From: Alcanivorax sp. 24
Lineage (GTDB): Bacteria > Pseudomonadota > Gammaproteobacteria > Pseudomonadales > Alcanivoracaceae
Direction: 5' to 3'
Length of the DNA: 64,000 bases
Assembly: GCF_004360225.1 (NCBI RefSeq)
Contig: NZ_SNUA01000005.1
Location: forward strand, 248,001 to 312,000
Part shown: in pieces, positions 1 to 11,432 of the stretch
How the letters are laid out: the number at the start of each line of letters is the position of its first letter
Position numbering within the stretch: position 1 is the stretch's first letter
Notes under the pieces: model-generated
The model's input: the letters and a program-made list of their open reading frames with translations, nothing else
Told to the model about the DNA's origin: nothing
Databases searched by the model: none
Program-made: the position numbers and the translations under genes

Positions 1-1072
1 CTTCCCGGGGGTGGTGACCGTAATCGTCCACCAGCGTGGCGCTGCCTTCCTGGCAGGGGTATTCGCCAAGCACATCGAAGCGCCGCCCCACTCCGCTAAA
101 GCCGTTCAAGGCACGCACGATGGCCTCATCCGAGGCCCCTTCATCGCTGGCCACGGCAATCGCCGCCAACGCATTCAGAATGTTGTGACGCCCGGGCATG
201 TTCAGGGTGATTTCCAATGGCTCCCCCTCCGCGCGCACCACCCGGAAGCGGGTGCTCATGCCATGGGCGCTGACCGCTTCGGCGCGCAGATCCGCGTCCT
301 CGGCGAAGCCGTAACGAATCACCTGCCGGTTGACCCGCGGCAACAGACGGCGCACCACCGGATCATCGACGCACATCACCGCCACGCCGTAGAACGGCAG
401 GTTGTGGAGAAACTCAATGAAGGTGTTCTCCAGGCGGGCGAAATCACCGCCGTAGGTGTGCATGTGATCGGCATCGATGTTGGTGACAATGGCGCTCATC
501 GGCTGCAGGTGCAGGAAGCTGGCGTCGGACTCGTCCGCTTCGGCCACCAGATAACGGCTCTGTCCCAACCGGGCGTTGGTGCCGGCACTGTTGAGACGGC
601 CGCCGATAACAAAGGTCGGGTCCAGTCCGGCCTCACCGAGAATCGCCGCCACCATGGAGGTGGTGGTGGTCTTGCCGTGCGTGCCGGCCACCGCGATGCC
701 GTGACGGAAACGCATCAGCTCCGCCAGCATCTGCGCTCTCGGCACCACCGGGACGCGCAACTCGTGGGCCCGTGCCACTTCCACGTTATCCGTGCTCACC
801 GCGGTGGAGGTCACCACCACGTCGGCGTCTTCGATGTTCTCGGCGCGATGGCCAATGTCCACGCGCACACCCAACCGGCGCAGGCGCACCACCACCGGCG
901 ATTCCTTGATATCACTACCGCTGACCTGATAGCCCTGGTTGGCCAGTACTTCGGCGATACCGCACATCCCGGCGCCGCCGATGCCGACGAAATGGATGCC
1001 GCGGATACGCCGCATCTCCGGCACCACATGGCTGTTGGCGGCCTGGTTACTGGCGGCGGCGTTATCGGCCAT
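1..1072 (-). CDS. murC: UDP-N-acetylmuramate--L-alanine ligase MurC (3' end cut by window)
   Basis: Cytoplasmic ATP-dependent Mur ligase that adds L-Ala to UDP-MurNAc in peptidoglycan synthesis. Reading the minus strand from the ATG at 1072 gives an N-terminal Rossmann motif [14 protein letters not shown], then the ATP-binding P-loop GTHGKTTTT and the central-domain stretch [11 protein letters not shown], all MurC hallmarks. About 357 codons are visible of the roughly 470-480 usual; the C-terminal domain lies beyond position 1. The start is supported by GAGGAGG just upstream. It overlaps the end of murG by 11 bp, so it is translated with the rest of the dcw operon. Identity is secure. Confidence 0.95.
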   Translation of the reverse strand, partial: MADNAAASNQAANSHVVPEMRRIRGIHFVGIGGAGMCGIAEVLANQGYQVSGSDIKESPVVVRLRRLGVRVDIGHRAENIEDADVVVTSTAVSTDNVEVARAHELRVPVVPRAQMLAELMRFRHGIAVAGTHGKTTTTSMVAAILGEAGLDPTFVIGGRLNSAGTNARLGQSRYLVAEADESDASFLHLQPMSAIVTNIDADHMHTYGGDFARLENTFIEFLHNLPFYGVAVMCVDDPVVRRLLPRVNRQVIRYGFAEDADLRAEAVSAHGMSTRFRVVRAEGEPLEITLNMPGRHNILNALAAIAVASDEGASDEAIVRALNGFSGVGRRFDVLGEYPCQEGSATLVDDYGHHPRE

Positions 1073-2129
1073 CGGCTACCTCCTCACAAAGTCGGGCCAC
1101 TCGCTGCGCGCTGTCGGCGATGGCCAGCTGACGGGCACGGCAGGCCAGTTCCGCCAGCGCATCCCGTTCGGTCATGCCGGCCAGACTGCGCGCCAGCGCG
1201 CTGGCGTTCATATCCCGCTGCGACAGCATCAGGGCGGCGCCGCGATCCACCAGCCAGTTGGCGTTCAGGGTCTGATGGTCGTCCACCGCCGTCGGCAGCG
1301 GCACGAACAACGCCGCCACACCGGCGGCGGCCACTTCCGCCACGGTCAGAGCGCCGGCGCGGCACACCACCAGATCGGCCCAGTCGTAGGCCTGAGCCAT
1401 GTCATCGATGAACTCGGTCACCGTGGCGTTGAGGCCCAACGCCTTGTACACCGGCCGGGCCTCTTCGGTACGGCCACGGCCGCATTGGTGACGCACTTCC
1501 AGGTGCGGTCCCAGGGCCGCCAGCAACAGCTCCGGCAAATCCTGGTTAAGGGCCAGAGCGCCCTGGCTGCCCCCCAGCACCAGCACCCGCAGGGGACCGC
1601 GCCGGCTGGCATAGCGCTGGGCCGGATCGTTCAGCCCGGTGATGTCCTCGCGTACCGGATTACCCACCCAGATGGCACCGGGCATGGCACCCTCGAAACC
1701 TTCCAATACCTGATCGCTGAACCGGGCCAGCAACCGGTTGGTCATCCCCGGCACCGCGTTTTGCTCGTGGATCACCAGAGGCACGCCACACAGCCGGGCG
1801 GCGATGCCGCCAGGCGCACTGACGAAACCACCGAACCCCACCACCAGCAGCGGCCGCTCACGGCGAATAACGGACCGGGCCTGCCACACCGCGCGGATCA
1901 GTTGCAGCGGACCAATCAACTTGCGTTTGAGGCCACCACCGCGCAGCCGGCCCACGCCCAGGGTCGCCACCGGGAAACCGTGGCGCGGCACCAGACGTGT
2001 TTCCATGCCATCCTCGGCGCCCAGCCAGAGGATGCGATAGCCAGCGGCCTGCAGTTGCTCTGCCACGGCCAGGGCGGGGAAAACGTGGCCACCGGTACCG
2101 CCGGCCATGATCAGGATGGTCCCGCTCAT
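1062..2129 (-). CDS. murG: Undecaprenyl-PP-MurNAc-pentapeptide GlcNAc transferase MurG
   Basis: Membrane-associated GT28 glycosyltransferase that adds GlcNAc to lipid I to make lipid II. The protein has 355 residues, the usual size. The N-terminus carries the lipid-acceptor glycine loop [12 protein letters not shown]; a later loop, LGGSQGA, and the donor-binding segment ending in [16 protein letters not shown] are also typical. A longer in-frame reading upstream was rejected because the ATG at 2129 starts [11 protein letters not shown] at the family position and overlaps the ftsW stop as ATGA. The TAA at 1062 overlaps murC. Confidence 0.97.
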   Translation of the reverse strand: MSGTILIMAGGTGGHVFPALAVAEQLQAAGYRILWLGAEDGMETRLVPRHGFPVATLGVGRLRGGGLKRKLIGPLQLIRAVWQARSVIRRERPLLVVGFGGFVSAPGGIAARLCGVPLVIHEQNAVPGMTNRLLARFSDQVLEGFEGAMPGAIWVGNPVREDITGLNDPAQRYASRRGPLRVLVLGGSQGALALNQDLPELLLAALGPHLEVRHQCGRGRTEEARPVYKALGLNATVTEFIDDMAQAYDWADLVVCRAGALTVAEVAAAGVAALFVPLPTAVDDHQTLNANWLVDRGAALMLSQRDMNASALARSLAGMTERDALAELACRARQLAIADSAQRVARLCEEVADGR

Positions 2130-3280
2130 CGCTTCGCCCTCCCCCGCGCTTGCAGTTCCTGCTGCTCCGCGCTGGCGCGCAATACCAGCGCCACCATCAC
2201 CGCGGAAATCACCAGCGAGGAACCGCCATAACTGACAAAAGGCAAAGTCAGCCCCTTGGTGGGCAGGACACCCATATTCACTCCCAGATTGATGAACGCC
2301 TGGGCGCAGAACACGAAGGCGATGCCGTAAACCACATAGGCGTGGTAGAGGAAGCCCCGCTGTTCCAGAGTGTGGCCGATACGGAATACGCGCCAGCCAA
2401 GCAGGCCGAAGCCGAAAATCAACAGCAGGGTACCGAACAGCCCCCACTCCTCGGCCAACACCGCGAAAACGAAATCGGTGTGCGCTTCCGGCAGGTAAAA
2501 CAGCTTCTGCACGCTGTTGCCCAAGCCAACCCCGAACCAGTTGCCGCGGCCAAAAGCGATCAGGCTCTGCGTCAGCTGGTATCCGGACCCGTATTGATCC
2601 GCCCAGGGATCAAGAAAACTCATCAGCCGCGCCACCCGATAGGGTTCCGCCACGGCCACCAATGCCGCCAGGCCCACCGCCACCAGTCCGATCAACAGGA
2701 ACCGCAGGGTCGGCACGCCGGCCAGAAACAACATGCCCATGGTGGTGATACCCAGGACCACCACGGCGCCGAAATCCGGCTCCAGCAACAACATGAAGGT
2801 CAGCAATCCCAGCACCCCCAGCGGCGCGAAAAAGGCCTTCCACTGGGTTTCCAGTTCCGCCTTGCGCTGTGCCACATAGCCGGCCAGATAAAGCACGAAA
2901 CACAGCTTGACGATCTCGGAGGCCTGAATCGTCATACCCGGCAGCGCGATCCAGCGCGTGGAGCCGTTCACTTCACGGCCCAGACCAGGGACGAACACCA
3001 GAACCAGCGCCACCACCGCCACCGGCAGCATGGCGAAGCGCAGCCGCTCCAGCAGTGCCAGCGGCACGCAGCAGTACACGGCGGCGCCGATGCCCAGGCT
3101 GATCAACAGATAGGTGCCATGGCGGATGCCGTAATAGAACGGGTTATCCAGCCGGGTTTCGGCGATCTGCAGCGAGGCGGACGTCACCATCACCAGCCCC
3201 ACCAGCGTCAGACCGATCGCCGACCACATCAAAACCTGATCGAGCTGCCCGGCCCGCGGGCGCATCAGCACACTAGCCAT
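2126..3280 (-). CDS. ftsW: Peptidoglycan glycosyltransferase FtsW (SEDS)
   Basis: SEDS-family integral membrane polymerase that builds septal glycan strands together with FtsI, encoded in the same operon. It has 384 residues with many hydrophobic segments and the SEDS signatures PEAHTDFVFAVLAEEWG and, near the C-terminus, LPFVSYGGSSL. The stop overlaps the murG start by 4 bp (ATGA), and its own start overlaps the end of murD by 8 bp. The N-terminus is short and basic before the first membrane segment, as is normal for FtsW. Confidence 0.97.
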   Translation of the reverse strand: MASVLMRPRAGQLDQVLMWSAIGLTLVGLVMVTSASLQIAETRLDNPFYYGIRHGTYLLISLGIGAAVYCCVPLALLERLRFAMLPVAVVALVLVFVPGLGREVNGSTRWIALPGMTIQASEIVKLCFVLYLAGYVAQRKAELETQWKAFFAPLGVLGLLTFMLLLEPDFGAVVVLGITTMGMLFLAGVPTLRFLLIGLVAVGLAALVAVAEPYRVARLMSFLDPWADQYGSGYQLTQSLIAFGRGNWFGVGLGNSVQKLFYLPEAHTDFVFAVLAEEWGLFGTLLLIFGFGLLGWRVFRIGHTLEQRGFLYHAYVVYGIAFVFCAQAFINLGVNMGVLPTKGLTLPFVSYGGSSLVISAVMVALVLRASAEQQELQARGRAKR

Positions 3281-4598
3281 GGCTCACCTCCCGGGCATGA
3301 CAGGCGAAATCATCGCCGCGTTCGGTGTAGCCGCTGTACATGTCGAAGGAGGCGCAGGCCGGCGACAGCAGCACGGCGTCACCGGGCTGGGCCAGTTGCC
3401 GCGCCCGTGTCACCGCCTCGGCCATGGTCTCGATCCGTTCACGAGGCACGCCGATCAGACCGTCCGCCACCTTGTCCGCGTCTTCACCGAGCAGCAGCGC
3501 CGCGCGCAGGTATTGCCGGGCCGGCTCCGCCAGCGGAGAGAAATCCTGCCCCTTGCCCTGCCCGCCGGCGATCAGAATCACCTTGCCGTTGATGGCTTCG
3601 CCAATACCGGTCAATGCCGCCAGCGTGGCGCCCACATTGGTGGCCTTGGAATCATTGAACCAGCGCACATCACCGGCTTCCGCCACCTTCTGGCAGCGAT
3701 GAGGCAGGCCCTGGAAGGCACAGACCGTGGCCAGTGCGGTTTCCCGTTCCAATCCCAAAGCGTCGGCCATGGCCAGCACCGCCAACACATTCATGGCGTT
3801 GTGATGGCCGGTAAGCGTCAGCTGGTCCAGCGTCAACAGGATCTCGCCCTTGTAAAGCAGCGCGTTGCGATCGCTGTCGAGCCGATAATCCGCTTGCGGG
3901 TGACTGCCAAAGGTCACTTCCCTCGGCACCGGCACCTGAGGACGGGTGGCCACATCATCGCGATTCCATACCGCCACCTGACAACCGTCGTAAATGCGCT
4001 GCTTGGCGGCCAGGTAGTCACTGAAGCGGTTATAACGATCCAGATGGTCCTGGGACACATTGAGGATGGTGGCCACCTGGGCGTTCAGACTGTAGGTGGT
4101 CTCCAGTTGGAAGCTGGACAGCTCCAGCACGTACAGACCAGCATCGCTGGCCAACAGATCCAATGCCGGGATGCCCAGGTTGCCACCCACTCCCGGCTGA
4201 CGGCCGCAGGCCTCGGCCACTTCCCCGAGCAGCGTGGTGACGGTGCTCTTGGCATTGGAACCGGTGATCGCCACCAGCGGGCGGCTGGCGGCACGGGCGA
4301 ACAGTTCGATGTCGCCGATCACTTCCTTGCCTTCCGCGATCCGCGCGGCAATGGCCGGGGTGGAAATCGCCACGCCAGGGCTGACGATCAGACGGCGGGC
4401 ACGTTCCATCCAGCCTTTCTTGAAACCGCCGGTATGCACCTTCAGCTTGGGAAATTCCGCGTGCAGGTCATCCAGGCCCGCCGGAGCCGGGCGGGTGTCG
4501 AGAGCGCGCACGGCCATACCCTGCCCCTGCAAATAGCGGAGCACGGAGCGGCCGGAAACACCCAGGCCAATGACCAGATCAAACGCGTCCTTCGTCAT
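3273..4598 (-). CDS. murD: UDP-N-acetylmuramoylalanine--D-glutamate ligase MurD
   Basis: Cytoplasmic Mur ligase that adds D-Glu to UDP-MurNAc-L-Ala. It has 441 residues from the ATG at 4598 (MTKDAFDLVIGLGVSG). An in-frame extension to 4688 would run into mraY and is rejected. The P-loop reads ITGSNAKSTVTTL, the Asn-Ala variant also found in pseudomonads. The C-terminal segment LLSPACASFDMYSGYTERG is diagnostic for MurD. It starts 2 bp after the mraY stop and overlaps ftsW by 8 bp. Confidence 0.97.
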   Translation of the reverse strand: MTKDAFDLVIGLGVSGRSVLRYLQGQGMAVRALDTRPAPAGLDDLHAEFPKLKVHTGGFKKGWMERARRLIVSPGVAISTPAIAARIAEGKEVIGDIELFARAASRPLVAITGSNAKSTVTTLLGEVAEACGRQPGVGGNLGIPALDLLASDAGLYVLELSSFQLETTYSLNAQVATILNVSQDHLDRYNRFSDYLAAKQRIYDGCQVAVWNRDDVATRPQVPVPREVTFGSHPQADYRLDSDRNALLYKGEILLTLDQLTLTGHHNAMNVLAVLAMADALGLERETALATVCAFQGLPHRCQKVAEAGDVRWFNDSKATNVGATLAALTGIGEAINGKVILIAGGQGKGQDFSPLAEPARQYLRAALLLGEDADKVADGLIGVPRERIETMAEAVTRARQLAQPGDAVLLSPACASFDMYSGYTERGDDFACHAREVSHG

Positions 4599-4600
4599 CC

Positions 4601-5683
4601 TTACCTCAGTTTCAGGGTCGCCAGACCCACCAGTACGAGCATTACGGTAATAATCCAGAACCGGACGATGATTTTCGGCTCCGGCCATCCCTTCAGTTCA
4701 AAGTGGTGGTGAATCGGTGCCATACGGAAAATGCGCCGGCCGGTGAGCTTGAACGACGCCACCTGCAGCATCACCGACACGGTCTCCATCACGAACACGC
4801 CACCCATGATGAACAGCACGATTTCCTGGCGGACGATCACCGCCATCACGCCGAGCACCGCGCCCAGAGCCAGCGCCCCCACATCGCCCATGAATACCTG
4901 GGCCGGATAGGCGTTGAACCAGAGAAAGCCCAGTCCCGCGCCACACAGACCAGCGACGATCACCACCAGTTCGCCGGCCCCGGCGATATAGGGGATCTGC
5001 AGATAGGTTGCGAACTCGGCGTGGCCGCTGGCGTAGGCGAAAATGCCCAGCGCCGCCGCCACCAGCACGGTGGGCATGATCGCCAGCCCGTCCAGGCCGT
5101 CGGTCAGGTTCACCGCGTTGGAGGTGCCGTTGATGACGAAGTAAGTCAGCACCACGTAGAACCAGCTCAGGTTGATGGCCACGTTCTTGAAGAACGGCAC
5201 GATCAGTTGCGTTTCCGCCGGGCTCTGCGCGGTGAAGAACAGCACCAGTGCCGCGCCCAGTGCCCCCACCGATTGCCAAAAGTACTTCCAGCGCGCCGGC
5301 AGGCCGCGCGGGTTCTTTTCAATCACCTTGCGCCAATCGTCCACCCAGCCGACGGCACCGAACACCACCAGCACGCCCAGGGTCACCCAGACGTAGCGAT
5401 TGGACAGGTCCGCCCACAGCAACGTCGCCACGGCGATGGAAACCAGAATCAGGCCGCCGCCCATGGTCGGCGTGCCAGCCTTGCTCAGATGGCTCTTCGG
5501 GCCATCGTCCCGGATCGCCTGACCGACCTGTTTTTCCTGCAGTTTGCGAATCATCACCGGCCCAATCCAGAACGCCAGGAACAGCGCGGTGAGCACCGCC
5601 ATGATGGCGCGCAGGGTGATGTACTGGAAAACCAGGAATCCGCTGTACAGGCTCGATAGATTCTCCGCCAGCCAAAGCAGCAT
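4601..5683 (-). CDS. mraY: Phospho-N-acetylmuramoyl-pentapeptide transferase MraY
   Basis: Polytopic inner-membrane enzyme that transfers phospho-MurNAc-pentapeptide to undecaprenyl phosphate, making lipid I. The 360 residues match the E. coli length exactly. Visible signatures are TPTMGGGLI, the Asp-rich active-site motif [21 protein letters not shown] and the HHH-containing [13 protein letters not shown]. Its ATG directly follows the murF TAA without a gap. Confidence 0.98.
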   Translation of the reverse strand: MLLWLAENLSSLYSGFLVFQYITLRAIMAVLTALFLAFWIGPVMIRKLQEKQVGQAIRDDGPKSHLSKAGTPTMGGGLILVSIAVATLLWADLSNRYVWVTLGVLVVFGAVGWVDDWRKVIEKNPRGLPARWKYFWQSVGALGAALVLFFTAQSPAETQLIVPFFKNVAINLSWFYVVLTYFVINGTSNAVNLTDGLDGLAIMPTVLVAAALGIFAYASGHAEFATYLQIPYIAGAGELVVIVAGLCGAGLGFLWFNAYPAQVFMGDVGALALGAVLGVMAVIVRQEIVLFIMGGVFVMETVSVMLQVASFKLTGRRIFRMAPIHHHFELKGWPEPKIIVRFWIITVMLVLVGLATLKLR

Positions 5684-7015
5684 TTAGTGTCCCCCCTTGA
5701 GTTCTTCAAGCCGGTGCACCACAAGCTCCATGCGGGCAGTGCGTGAGCCTTTCACCAATACCGTGCCGCCGGCATCAAGAGCGGCGCCGGCGCGCGCGGC
5801 GGCGTCTTCATGGTCCGCCGCCGGAACAGCGCCTTCGCCGAAGCCCGCCGCGGCGGCTTCCGCTCCCGGCATAACGATCAAAAGATCCAGGTCCCGGGCC
5901 GCTTCCTCGCCCAGGGCACGCATGATCTCGTCGGCGCCGGGCCCCAATTCCCCCAAAGCCCCCAGCACCAGGGTTCGCGGCGCCGGCCGGTCGGCCAGCC
6001 AGCGCATCGCCGCCCGCACCGACCCGGGGTTGGCGTTGTAGGTGTCGTCCACCAACAGCCCGCCACCCAGCTTCTTCAGGTTCATCCGCCCCGGCACCGG
6101 ACTCAGCGACTGCCAGCGGTCGATCACATCAGCCAACTCAATCCCCAGGGCACTGACCGCGCCCAGGGCAAGCAAGGCGTTCTGGATCTGATGGACGCCG
6201 GCCAGCGGCACCCGCACCGGCAACCCCTGAGGCATCAGCCGGAAACGGACTTCGCTGTCGTCCAGGACCACGCCCTCGGCACGCAACGCGCCGTCCGCGC
6301 CGCCGACACGAATCACGTTCAAGCCTTGATTGATGGCCTCCCCGGCGAAGAAGTCGGCGAAGCCATCGTCGTTGTTGATCACCGCGGCGGCGCCCGCCGC
6401 GCAGCCGGAGAAGATTTCCGCCTTGGCGCGGGCGATGCCCTCCATGGTGCCGAAGCCCTCCAGATGGGCGCCGGTCACATTGGTGATCAATACCACCCGG
6501 GGCCGTACCAACGAGCTGGTCCAGGCAATTTCGCCCGGCGCATTGGCGCCCAGTTCAATGACCGCCTGGCGCACCCGGTCATCGAACCTCAACAACGTCA
6601 ACGGCACACCGATGTCGTTGTTGAGATTGCCCCGGGTCGCCAGGGTCCCTTCACCCAGCAGCGCGGCGATCATTTCCTTCACCGTGGTCTTGCCGGCGTT
6701 GCCGGTCACCGCCACCCGGGGAACCGGGAATCCGGCGGCGTAACCCGCGGCCAGCAGGCCCAGACCACGGCGCGAATCCGCCACCGTCACCTGGGACTCG
6801 AAAACGTCCTGATCCGCCTCCACCAGCGCGGCCACGGCGCCGGCATCGCGGGCCTGCTCCAGGAAGGCGTGGCCGTCGAAACGCTCGCCACGCAGCGCCA
6901 CGAACAAAGCGCCGTCGGACAATTGCCGGGTATCGGTGGATACCGCGCTGATATTCCGGTCGGCGCCGCGCAACACGCCACCGGTCCATTCACTGATCCG
7001 CGACAGACGCATCAT
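5684..7015 (-). CDS. murF: UDP-N-acetylmuramoyl-tripeptide--D-Ala-D-Ala ligase MurF
   Basis: Last cytoplasmic Mur ligase; adds the D-Ala-D-Ala dipeptide. It has 443 residues with the P-loop [13 protein letters not shown], the central-domain [14 protein letters not shown] and the C-terminal [14 protein letters not shown]. Two tandem ATG codons open the frame; the first, at 7015, forms an ATGA overlap with the murE stop and is preferred. Middle gene of the dcw operon. Confidence 0.97.
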   Translation of the reverse strand: MMRLSRISEWTGGVLRGADRNISAVSTDTRQLSDGALFVALRGERFDGHAFLEQARDAGAVAALVEADQDVFESQVTVADSRRGLGLLAAGYAAGFPVPRVAVTGNAGKTTVKEMIAALLGEGTLATRGNLNNDIGVPLTLLRFDDRVRQAVIELGANAPGEIAWTSSLVRPRVVLITNVTGAHLEGFGTMEGIARAKAEIFSGCAAGAAAVINNDDGFADFFAGEAINQGLNVIRVGGADGALRAEGVVLDDSEVRFRLMPQGLPVRVPLAGVHQIQNALLALGAVSALGIELADVIDRWQSLSPVPGRMNLKKLGGGLLVDDTYNANPGSVRAAMRWLADRPAPRTLVLGALGELGPGADEIMRALGEEAARDLDLLIVMPGAEAAAAGFGEGAVPAADHEDAAARAGAALDAGGTVLVKGSRTARMELVVHRLEELKGGH

Positions 7016-8484
7016 GCCTGTCCTCCCCGGCGCGCCAGCGCCGCCCGGGCCAGGGCCCGGTCGTCCATGGGATAACGATGTCCGGCCACTTCCTGATAAC
7101 GCTCATGGCCTTTGCCCGCGATCAGCACCACATCCCCGGCCTCGGCTTCGGCAATGGCCCTGGCCACGGCTTCCGGCCGGTCGCTCAGACATAACGCGCC
7201 TTGCGGTTGGTTCATGCCAGCGCGGATCTGCTCGATGATGCCTTCCGGCGCCTCGTTGCGCGGGTTGTCACTGGTGAGCACCACGCGGTCGGCCAGTTTT
7301 TCCGCCACCGCGCCCATCAGCGGGCGCTTACCAGTGTCACGGTCACCGCCGCAACCCACCACGCACCACAGGCGGCCGGGGAAGTGGCCGCGAACGCCGC
7401 TCAGGGCCTTCTCCAGGCCGTCCGGCGTGTGGGCATAATCCACCACCACCACCGGCTGCCCCGGCTGGCACAGCGACTCCATCCGTCCCGGGACCGGCGT
7501 CAGCGCACCCAGTCCCTGACTCAACACGTCGTTGTTCCAGCCCAATCCGTGCAATACCCCGGCCACCGCCATTACATTGCTTAAATTAAAGTCGCCATAA
7601 AGCGGCAGGCGCAGGGACAGCGACTCGCCGCCCACGCTCAAGACCAGTTCCATGCCTTCCGGCAGGGCGCGGTGTTCCAGACAACGAACGGTGGCGCCGT
7701 CGGTGGATCCGAATGTCACGCAACGCACGCCGTCATCAAGGCTGGCCACCAGCGTGGAGGCCGCGTCGTCATCGCTATTGATCACCGCCATGGACAGACC
7801 CGGACGGGTGAACAAAGAGCGCTTGGCGTTCAGATAGGCGTCCATGCTGCCGTGGTAATCCAGGTGATCGCGGCTGAGATTGCTGAACACCGCGCAGGGC
7901 ACCCGGGTATCCCCCAGACGCCCCTGGTCCAGAGCGTGGGAGGACACCTCCATGGCAACGTAATCCGCGCCTTTTTCCCGCAAACCGTGCAGCGCCGATT
8001 GCAGGGTGATCGGATCCGGCGTGGTGTGGCCGGTATCCTCCTCGCTCCCTTTGAGCCCCACGCCCAAGGTGCCGATCAGACCACAGCGATGGCCGACGGC
8101 ATCCAGAGCGTCGCGCAGGAACCAGGTAATACTGGTTTTGCCATTGGTGCCGGTCACTCCGACGATGTTCAGTTGATTGGCGGGACAGCCGTAAAAACGG
8201 GCTGCCAGGGCGCCGACCTCACGGCCAAGCCCGGGAATTCCGATGCGTGGCACCGCGCCGCTCTGGTCAACGGTAAAGTCATCGCCTTCCTCCAGGATGG
8301 CCACGGCCCCGGCTTCGACGGCGGCGCCGATGTAACTGCGGCCATCGGTACGGAATCCGGGCACCGCCAGGAACACGTCGCCAGGACGGACCGCCCGGCT
8401 GTCCAGCCGCAGCGCCATAACCGGCAAGCCGGCCAGGTCGGCCGGCAATGCCAGATCGTTCAGCAAGTCGCCCAGGGTGATCAT
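7012..8484 (-). CDS. murE: UDP-N-acetylmuramoyl-tripeptide synthetase MurE
   Basis: Cytoplasmic Mur ligase that adds the third stem residue. It has 490 residues, with the P-loop [16 protein letters not shown], the [13 protein letters not shown] segment and the substrate-selecting motif DNPRNE, which in Gram-negative MurE binds meso-diaminopimelate. The C-terminus has [14 protein letters not shown]-type overlaps join it to ftsI upstream and murF downstream. Confidence 0.97.
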   Translation of the reverse strand: MITLGDLLNDLALPADLAGLPVMALRLDSRAVRPGDVFLAVPGFRTDGRSYIGAAVEAGAVAILEEGDDFTVDQSGAVPRIGIPGLGREVGALAARFYGCPANQLNIVGVTGTNGKTSITWFLRDALDAVGHRCGLIGTLGVGLKGSEEDTGHTTPDPITLQSALHGLREKGADYVAMEVSSHALDQGRLGDTRVPCAVFSNLSRDHLDYHGSMDAYLNAKRSLFTRPGLSMAVINSDDDAASTLVASLDDGVRCVTFGSTDGATVRCLEHRALPEGMELVLSVGGESLSLRLPLYGDFNLSNVMAVAGVLHGLGWNNDVLSQGLGALTPVPGRMESLCQPGQPVVVVDYAHTPDGLEKALSGVRGHFPGRLWCVVGCGGDRDTGKRPLMGAVAEKLADRVVLTSDNPRNEAPEGIIEQIRAGMNQPQGALCLSDRPEAVARAIAEAEAGDVVLIAGKGHERYQEVAGHRYPMDDRALARAALARRGGQA

Positions 8485-10220
8485 GTGCGCCCCTCCCCGT
8501 CCGGCTCGCCGGCGATCACGCCTTCCGGTTTGTCCGGCGGCACGTGCATGGCGCGCAGAGCGCCACCGACGATGGTGGAGAACACCGGCGCCGCCACCAG
8601 ACCGCCGTAGTAGGCGCTTTGGTCCGGATCATCGATCACCACCACGGCGGCGATGCGCGGATCGGTGGCCGGCGCCAGACCGGCGAAAATGCCCTGATAG
8701 CGGTGTTCGGCGTAGCCGGTGGCGGTCAGCTTGTGCACCGTGCCGGTTTTGCCGGCCACCTGGTAACCGGGGATACGGGCCCGCCGGGCGGTACCCAGTT
8801 GACCCACCACGGTTTCCAGCATATCGACGATGGCATGGGCGGTGTCCGCGCCAATCACCCGCTCGCCCTGGGGCACCTCATCCACCTTGATCATGGACAG
8901 CGGCACGCGGCGCCCCTGATTGCCCAGGATGGCGTAGGCCTGCGCCAGCTGCAGGGCGGTCACGCTGACACCATAGCCATAAGACAACGCCGCCCGCTCC
9001 ACATCGCGCCACTTGGCGCGGATCGGCAGCACCCCGCCGCTCTCGCCGGGGAAGCGTACACCGGTGGGCTGGCCGAACCCGAACCGCTCGAGCATGGCCG
9101 GCAGCACCTGCTGGTCCATGGAAAGCGCCAGTTTGCTGGTGCCGACGTTGGAGCTCTTGGTCAGCACCGTGGTCACATCGATGACGCCATAATCACGGTG
9201 ATCGCGAATGGTTTTCGGCCCCACGCGCAGATAGCCCGGGTGGGTGTTGATGGCGGTGGCGGGGGTCACCATGCCCTGTTCCAGGGCCGCGGCCACGGTG
9301 AACGGTTTCACCGTGGAGCCGGGCTCGAACAGGTCGGTAACGGCCCGGTTGCGCAGGCTGGAAGTATTGATGCCCTTGCGGTTATTGGGGTTGTAGCCCG
9401 GTTGGTTGACCATGGCCAGCACCTCGCCACTCTTCACATCCAGCACCACCACCGAACCGCCAGTGGCGCCAAAGCGATGCACCGCGGACATCAGTTCCTT
9501 GTAGGCCAGATACTGCAACCGCAAATCCAGGCTCAGCGTGACGTCCTTGCCCGGACGCGCCGGTTCGATCAGCTCGATGTCCTGAATAACCCGCCCGAGC
9601 AGATCCCTCACCACTTTCTTGCGACCCGGGGCGCCGGTGAGCTGCTTGTCGAAGGCCAGTTCCACGCCTTCCTGGCCCTGCTCATCGATATTGGTGAAAC
9701 CAACCACATGGCTGGTTACTTCACCGGCCGGGTAGTAACGGCGGTATTCAGTCAGCGAATAGATACCCGGTACACCCAGCGACAGCACCGATTCCGCCTG
9801 TTCCGGTGCCAGCCCCCGGGCCAGATAGATGAATTCGCGGCCGGAGTGTGCTTTCACGCGCCGGGCGAAATGCGCCCGGTCAATGATCGAGTTGCCGCTC
9901 AGCTTGGACCACTGCTGCTGATTCTCCATTGCTTCCTGGGGATTCGCCCACAGGGTCACCACCGGGGTGCTGACCGCCAACGGCCGGCCGTTGCGATCAC
10001 GAATCACACCCCGATTGGCGGCCAGGGGCTCCACCCGCAGATTACGGATATCCCCCTGGTGCGCCAGAAAGTCGTGCTCGACCACCTGCAGATCCACCGC
10101 CCGCACCACCAGCACGCCGGCACACACCAACCAGAACGCCAGCACCAGGTGCCAGCGTCTGCCGGTCCAGCGCTTGCTGGCGACCGGTTTGCGTGTCGCT
10201 TTACGTTTGGTGGCGCTCAT
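8481..10220 (-). CDS. ftsI: Septal peptidoglycan transpeptidase FtsI (PBP3)
   Basis: Class B penicillin-binding protein that cross-links septal peptidoglycan with FtsW. It has 579 residues: a basic cytoplasmic tail, one transmembrane helix at about residues 22-42, the PBP dimerisation domain, then the transpeptidase domain. The catalytic motifs are all visible: SxxK as STVK at 302-305, SxN as SSN at 355-357, and KTG at 490-492. It overlaps ftsL and murE by 4 bp each. Confidence 0.97.
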   Translation of the reverse strand: MSATKRKATRKPVASKRWTGRRWHLVLAFWLVCAGVLVVRAVDLQVVEHDFLAHQGDIRNLRVEPLAANRGVIRDRNGRPLAVSTPVVTLWANPQEAMENQQQWSKLSGNSIIDRAHFARRVKAHSGREFIYLARGLAPEQAESVLSLGVPGIYSLTEYRRYYPAGEVTSHVVGFTNIDEQGQEGVELAFDKQLTGAPGRKKVVRDLLGRVIQDIELIEPARPGKDVTLSLDLRLQYLAYKELMSAVHRFGATGGSVVVLDVKSGEVLAMVNQPGYNPNNRKGINTSSLRNRAVTDLFEPGSTVKPFTVAAALEQGMVTPATAINTHPGYLRVGPKTIRDHRDYGVIDVTTVLTKSSNVGTSKLALSMDQQVLPAMLERFGFGQPTGVRFPGESGGVLPIRAKWRDVERAALSYGYGVSVTALQLAQAYAILGNQGRRVPLSMIKVDEVPQGERVIGADTAHAIVDMLETVVGQLGTARRARIPGYQVAGKTGTVHKLTATGYAEHRYQGIFAGLAPATDPRIAAVVVIDDPDQSAYYGGLVAAPVFSTIVGGALRAMHVPPDKPEGVIAGEPDGEGRT

Positions 10221-10480
10221 GGCCGTGTCAACACTCGCTCATCGGTGGTCGGGACTTTCATGCCCAGCTTTTCTCTGGCCAGGCTCTCCACCCGGGCATA
10301 ACTGCCCCAGGTACTGTGTTCCAAAAGCAACTGCCCCCATTGGGTCTCCAGTTGCGCCTGGCGCCGCTGCAGCCGCTGACTCTCATCGGTCAGGCGACGC
10401 GCCTCGTGCACCGTATAACTGACGGCCAGTGCCGACCCCACTACCAGGATCAGCAACAGCCAATGCAGCCAGCGGGCCAT
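10217..10480 (-). CDS. ftsL: Cell division protein FtsL
   Basis: Small bitopic divisome protein (87 residues) that links FtsQ and FtsB to FtsWI. It has a short cytoplasmic start, one membrane helix (WLLLILVVGSALAVSYTV) and a periplasmic, probably coiled-coil tail (RRLTDESQRLQRRQAQLETQ). The sequence is poorly conserved in general, so the call rests on this topology and on the invariant position between rsmH and ftsI. Its ATG overlaps the rsmH stop region by one base. Confidence 0.92.
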   Translation of the reverse strand: MARWLHWLLLILVVGSALAVSYTVHEARRLTDESQRLQRRQAQLETQWGQLLLEHSTWGSYARVESLAREKLGMKVPTTDERVLTRP

Positions 10481-11415
10481 CAGGCCACCCGCTCCGCCAC
10501 GCGCAGCACCGCGCTGCGGGCGCGCGGGTTGTACCGCACTTCTTCCTCGTTGGCACGCCGGGCTTTACCCAGCGGTCGCAGCCGCTGTGGCGTTTCCTCA
10601 CCCAGCGGCAATCCACCCCGCCCCCGGGGCGCCATGCCGGACTGGTCGCGAATAAACAGCTTCACCAGCCGGTCTTCCAAAGAATGGAAGCTGATAACGG
10701 CGAGACGCCCGCCGATGGCGAGCGTCTCGAGCGTTTGTGCCAGAGTCGCTTCCAGCGCCTCCAACTCCCTGTTGATGTGGATGCGCAGGGCCTGGAAGCT
10801 GCGCGTCGCCGGGTGCTTGCCCGGATCGCCCTTGCCCAGCACCGACTCGATCAGATCGGCCAGTTGCCGGGTGGTCCGCAACGGCGCCTCCTGGCGGCGC
10901 GCGACGATGGCGCGGGCAATACGCCGTGACTTGCGCTCCTCGCCGAAGCGATACAACACATCGGCGATGTCCTTTTCCTCGGCGCGGGCCAGCCAGTCGG
11001 CCACGCTTTCACCACTGCCCGGATCCATGCGCATGTCCAGAGGACCATCGCGCAGAAAACTGAACCCGCGACTGGCGTCGTCCAACTGCGGCGAGGACAC
11101 GCCCAGGTCCAGCAACAGACCGTCAATCGGCCGCCCGGCCTGCCTCACCAGTTCCGGCAGACAGTCAAAACGGCCGGCATGGATACGGAACCGGGAATCT
11201 TCCGCCGCCAGTTGCTCACCGGTGGCCACCGCTTGCGGGTCACGGTCCACGCCGGTCAGACGCCCGGCGGGGGACAACAGCGACAACAGCGCGCGGCTGT
11301 GACCACCGCGGCCAAAAGTGCCGTCCACATAGAAGCCGTCGTCCCGCGTGAACCACATTCCCAGTACCTCCTCCAGCATCACCGGCTGGTGTGCGTACTG
11401 CTTCCCGTTGTTCAT
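10480..11415 (-). CDS. rsmH: 16S rRNA (cytosine-1402-N4)-methyltransferase RsmH
   Basis: SAM-dependent methyltransferase (old name MraW) acting on N4 of C1402 in 16S rRNA, the same nucleotide that RsmI (14254-15108) methylates on the 2'-O. It has 311 residues, with HQPVMLEEVL at the start, the SAM loop VDGTFGRGGHSRALL, LLLDLGVSSPQLDD and the C-terminal ISFHSLEDRLVK, all RsmH signatures. It lies 17 bp downstream of mraZ. Confidence 0.97.
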   Translation of the reverse strand: MNNGKQYAHQPVMLEEVLGMWFTRDDGFYVDGTFGRGGHSRALLSLLSPAGRLTGVDRDPQAVATGEQLAAEDSRFRIHAGRFDCLPELVRQAGRPIDGLLLDLGVSSPQLDDASRGFSFLRDGPLDMRMDPGSGESVADWLARAEEKDIADVLYRFGEERKSRRIARAIVARRQEAPLRTTRQLADLIESVLGKGDPGKHPATRSFQALRIHINRELEALEATLAQTLETLAIGGRLAVISFHSLEDRLVKLFIRDQSGMAPRGRGGLPLGEETPQRLRPLGKARRANEEEVRYNPRARSAVLRVAERVA

Positions 11416-11432
11416 GCCATGACCTCTCGGCG

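Noticed and set aside
11-10301. Large plus-strand open frames opposite the mur and fts genes
   Set aside because: His/Gln/Arg-rich translations without motifs, typical antisense shadows in high-GC DNA.
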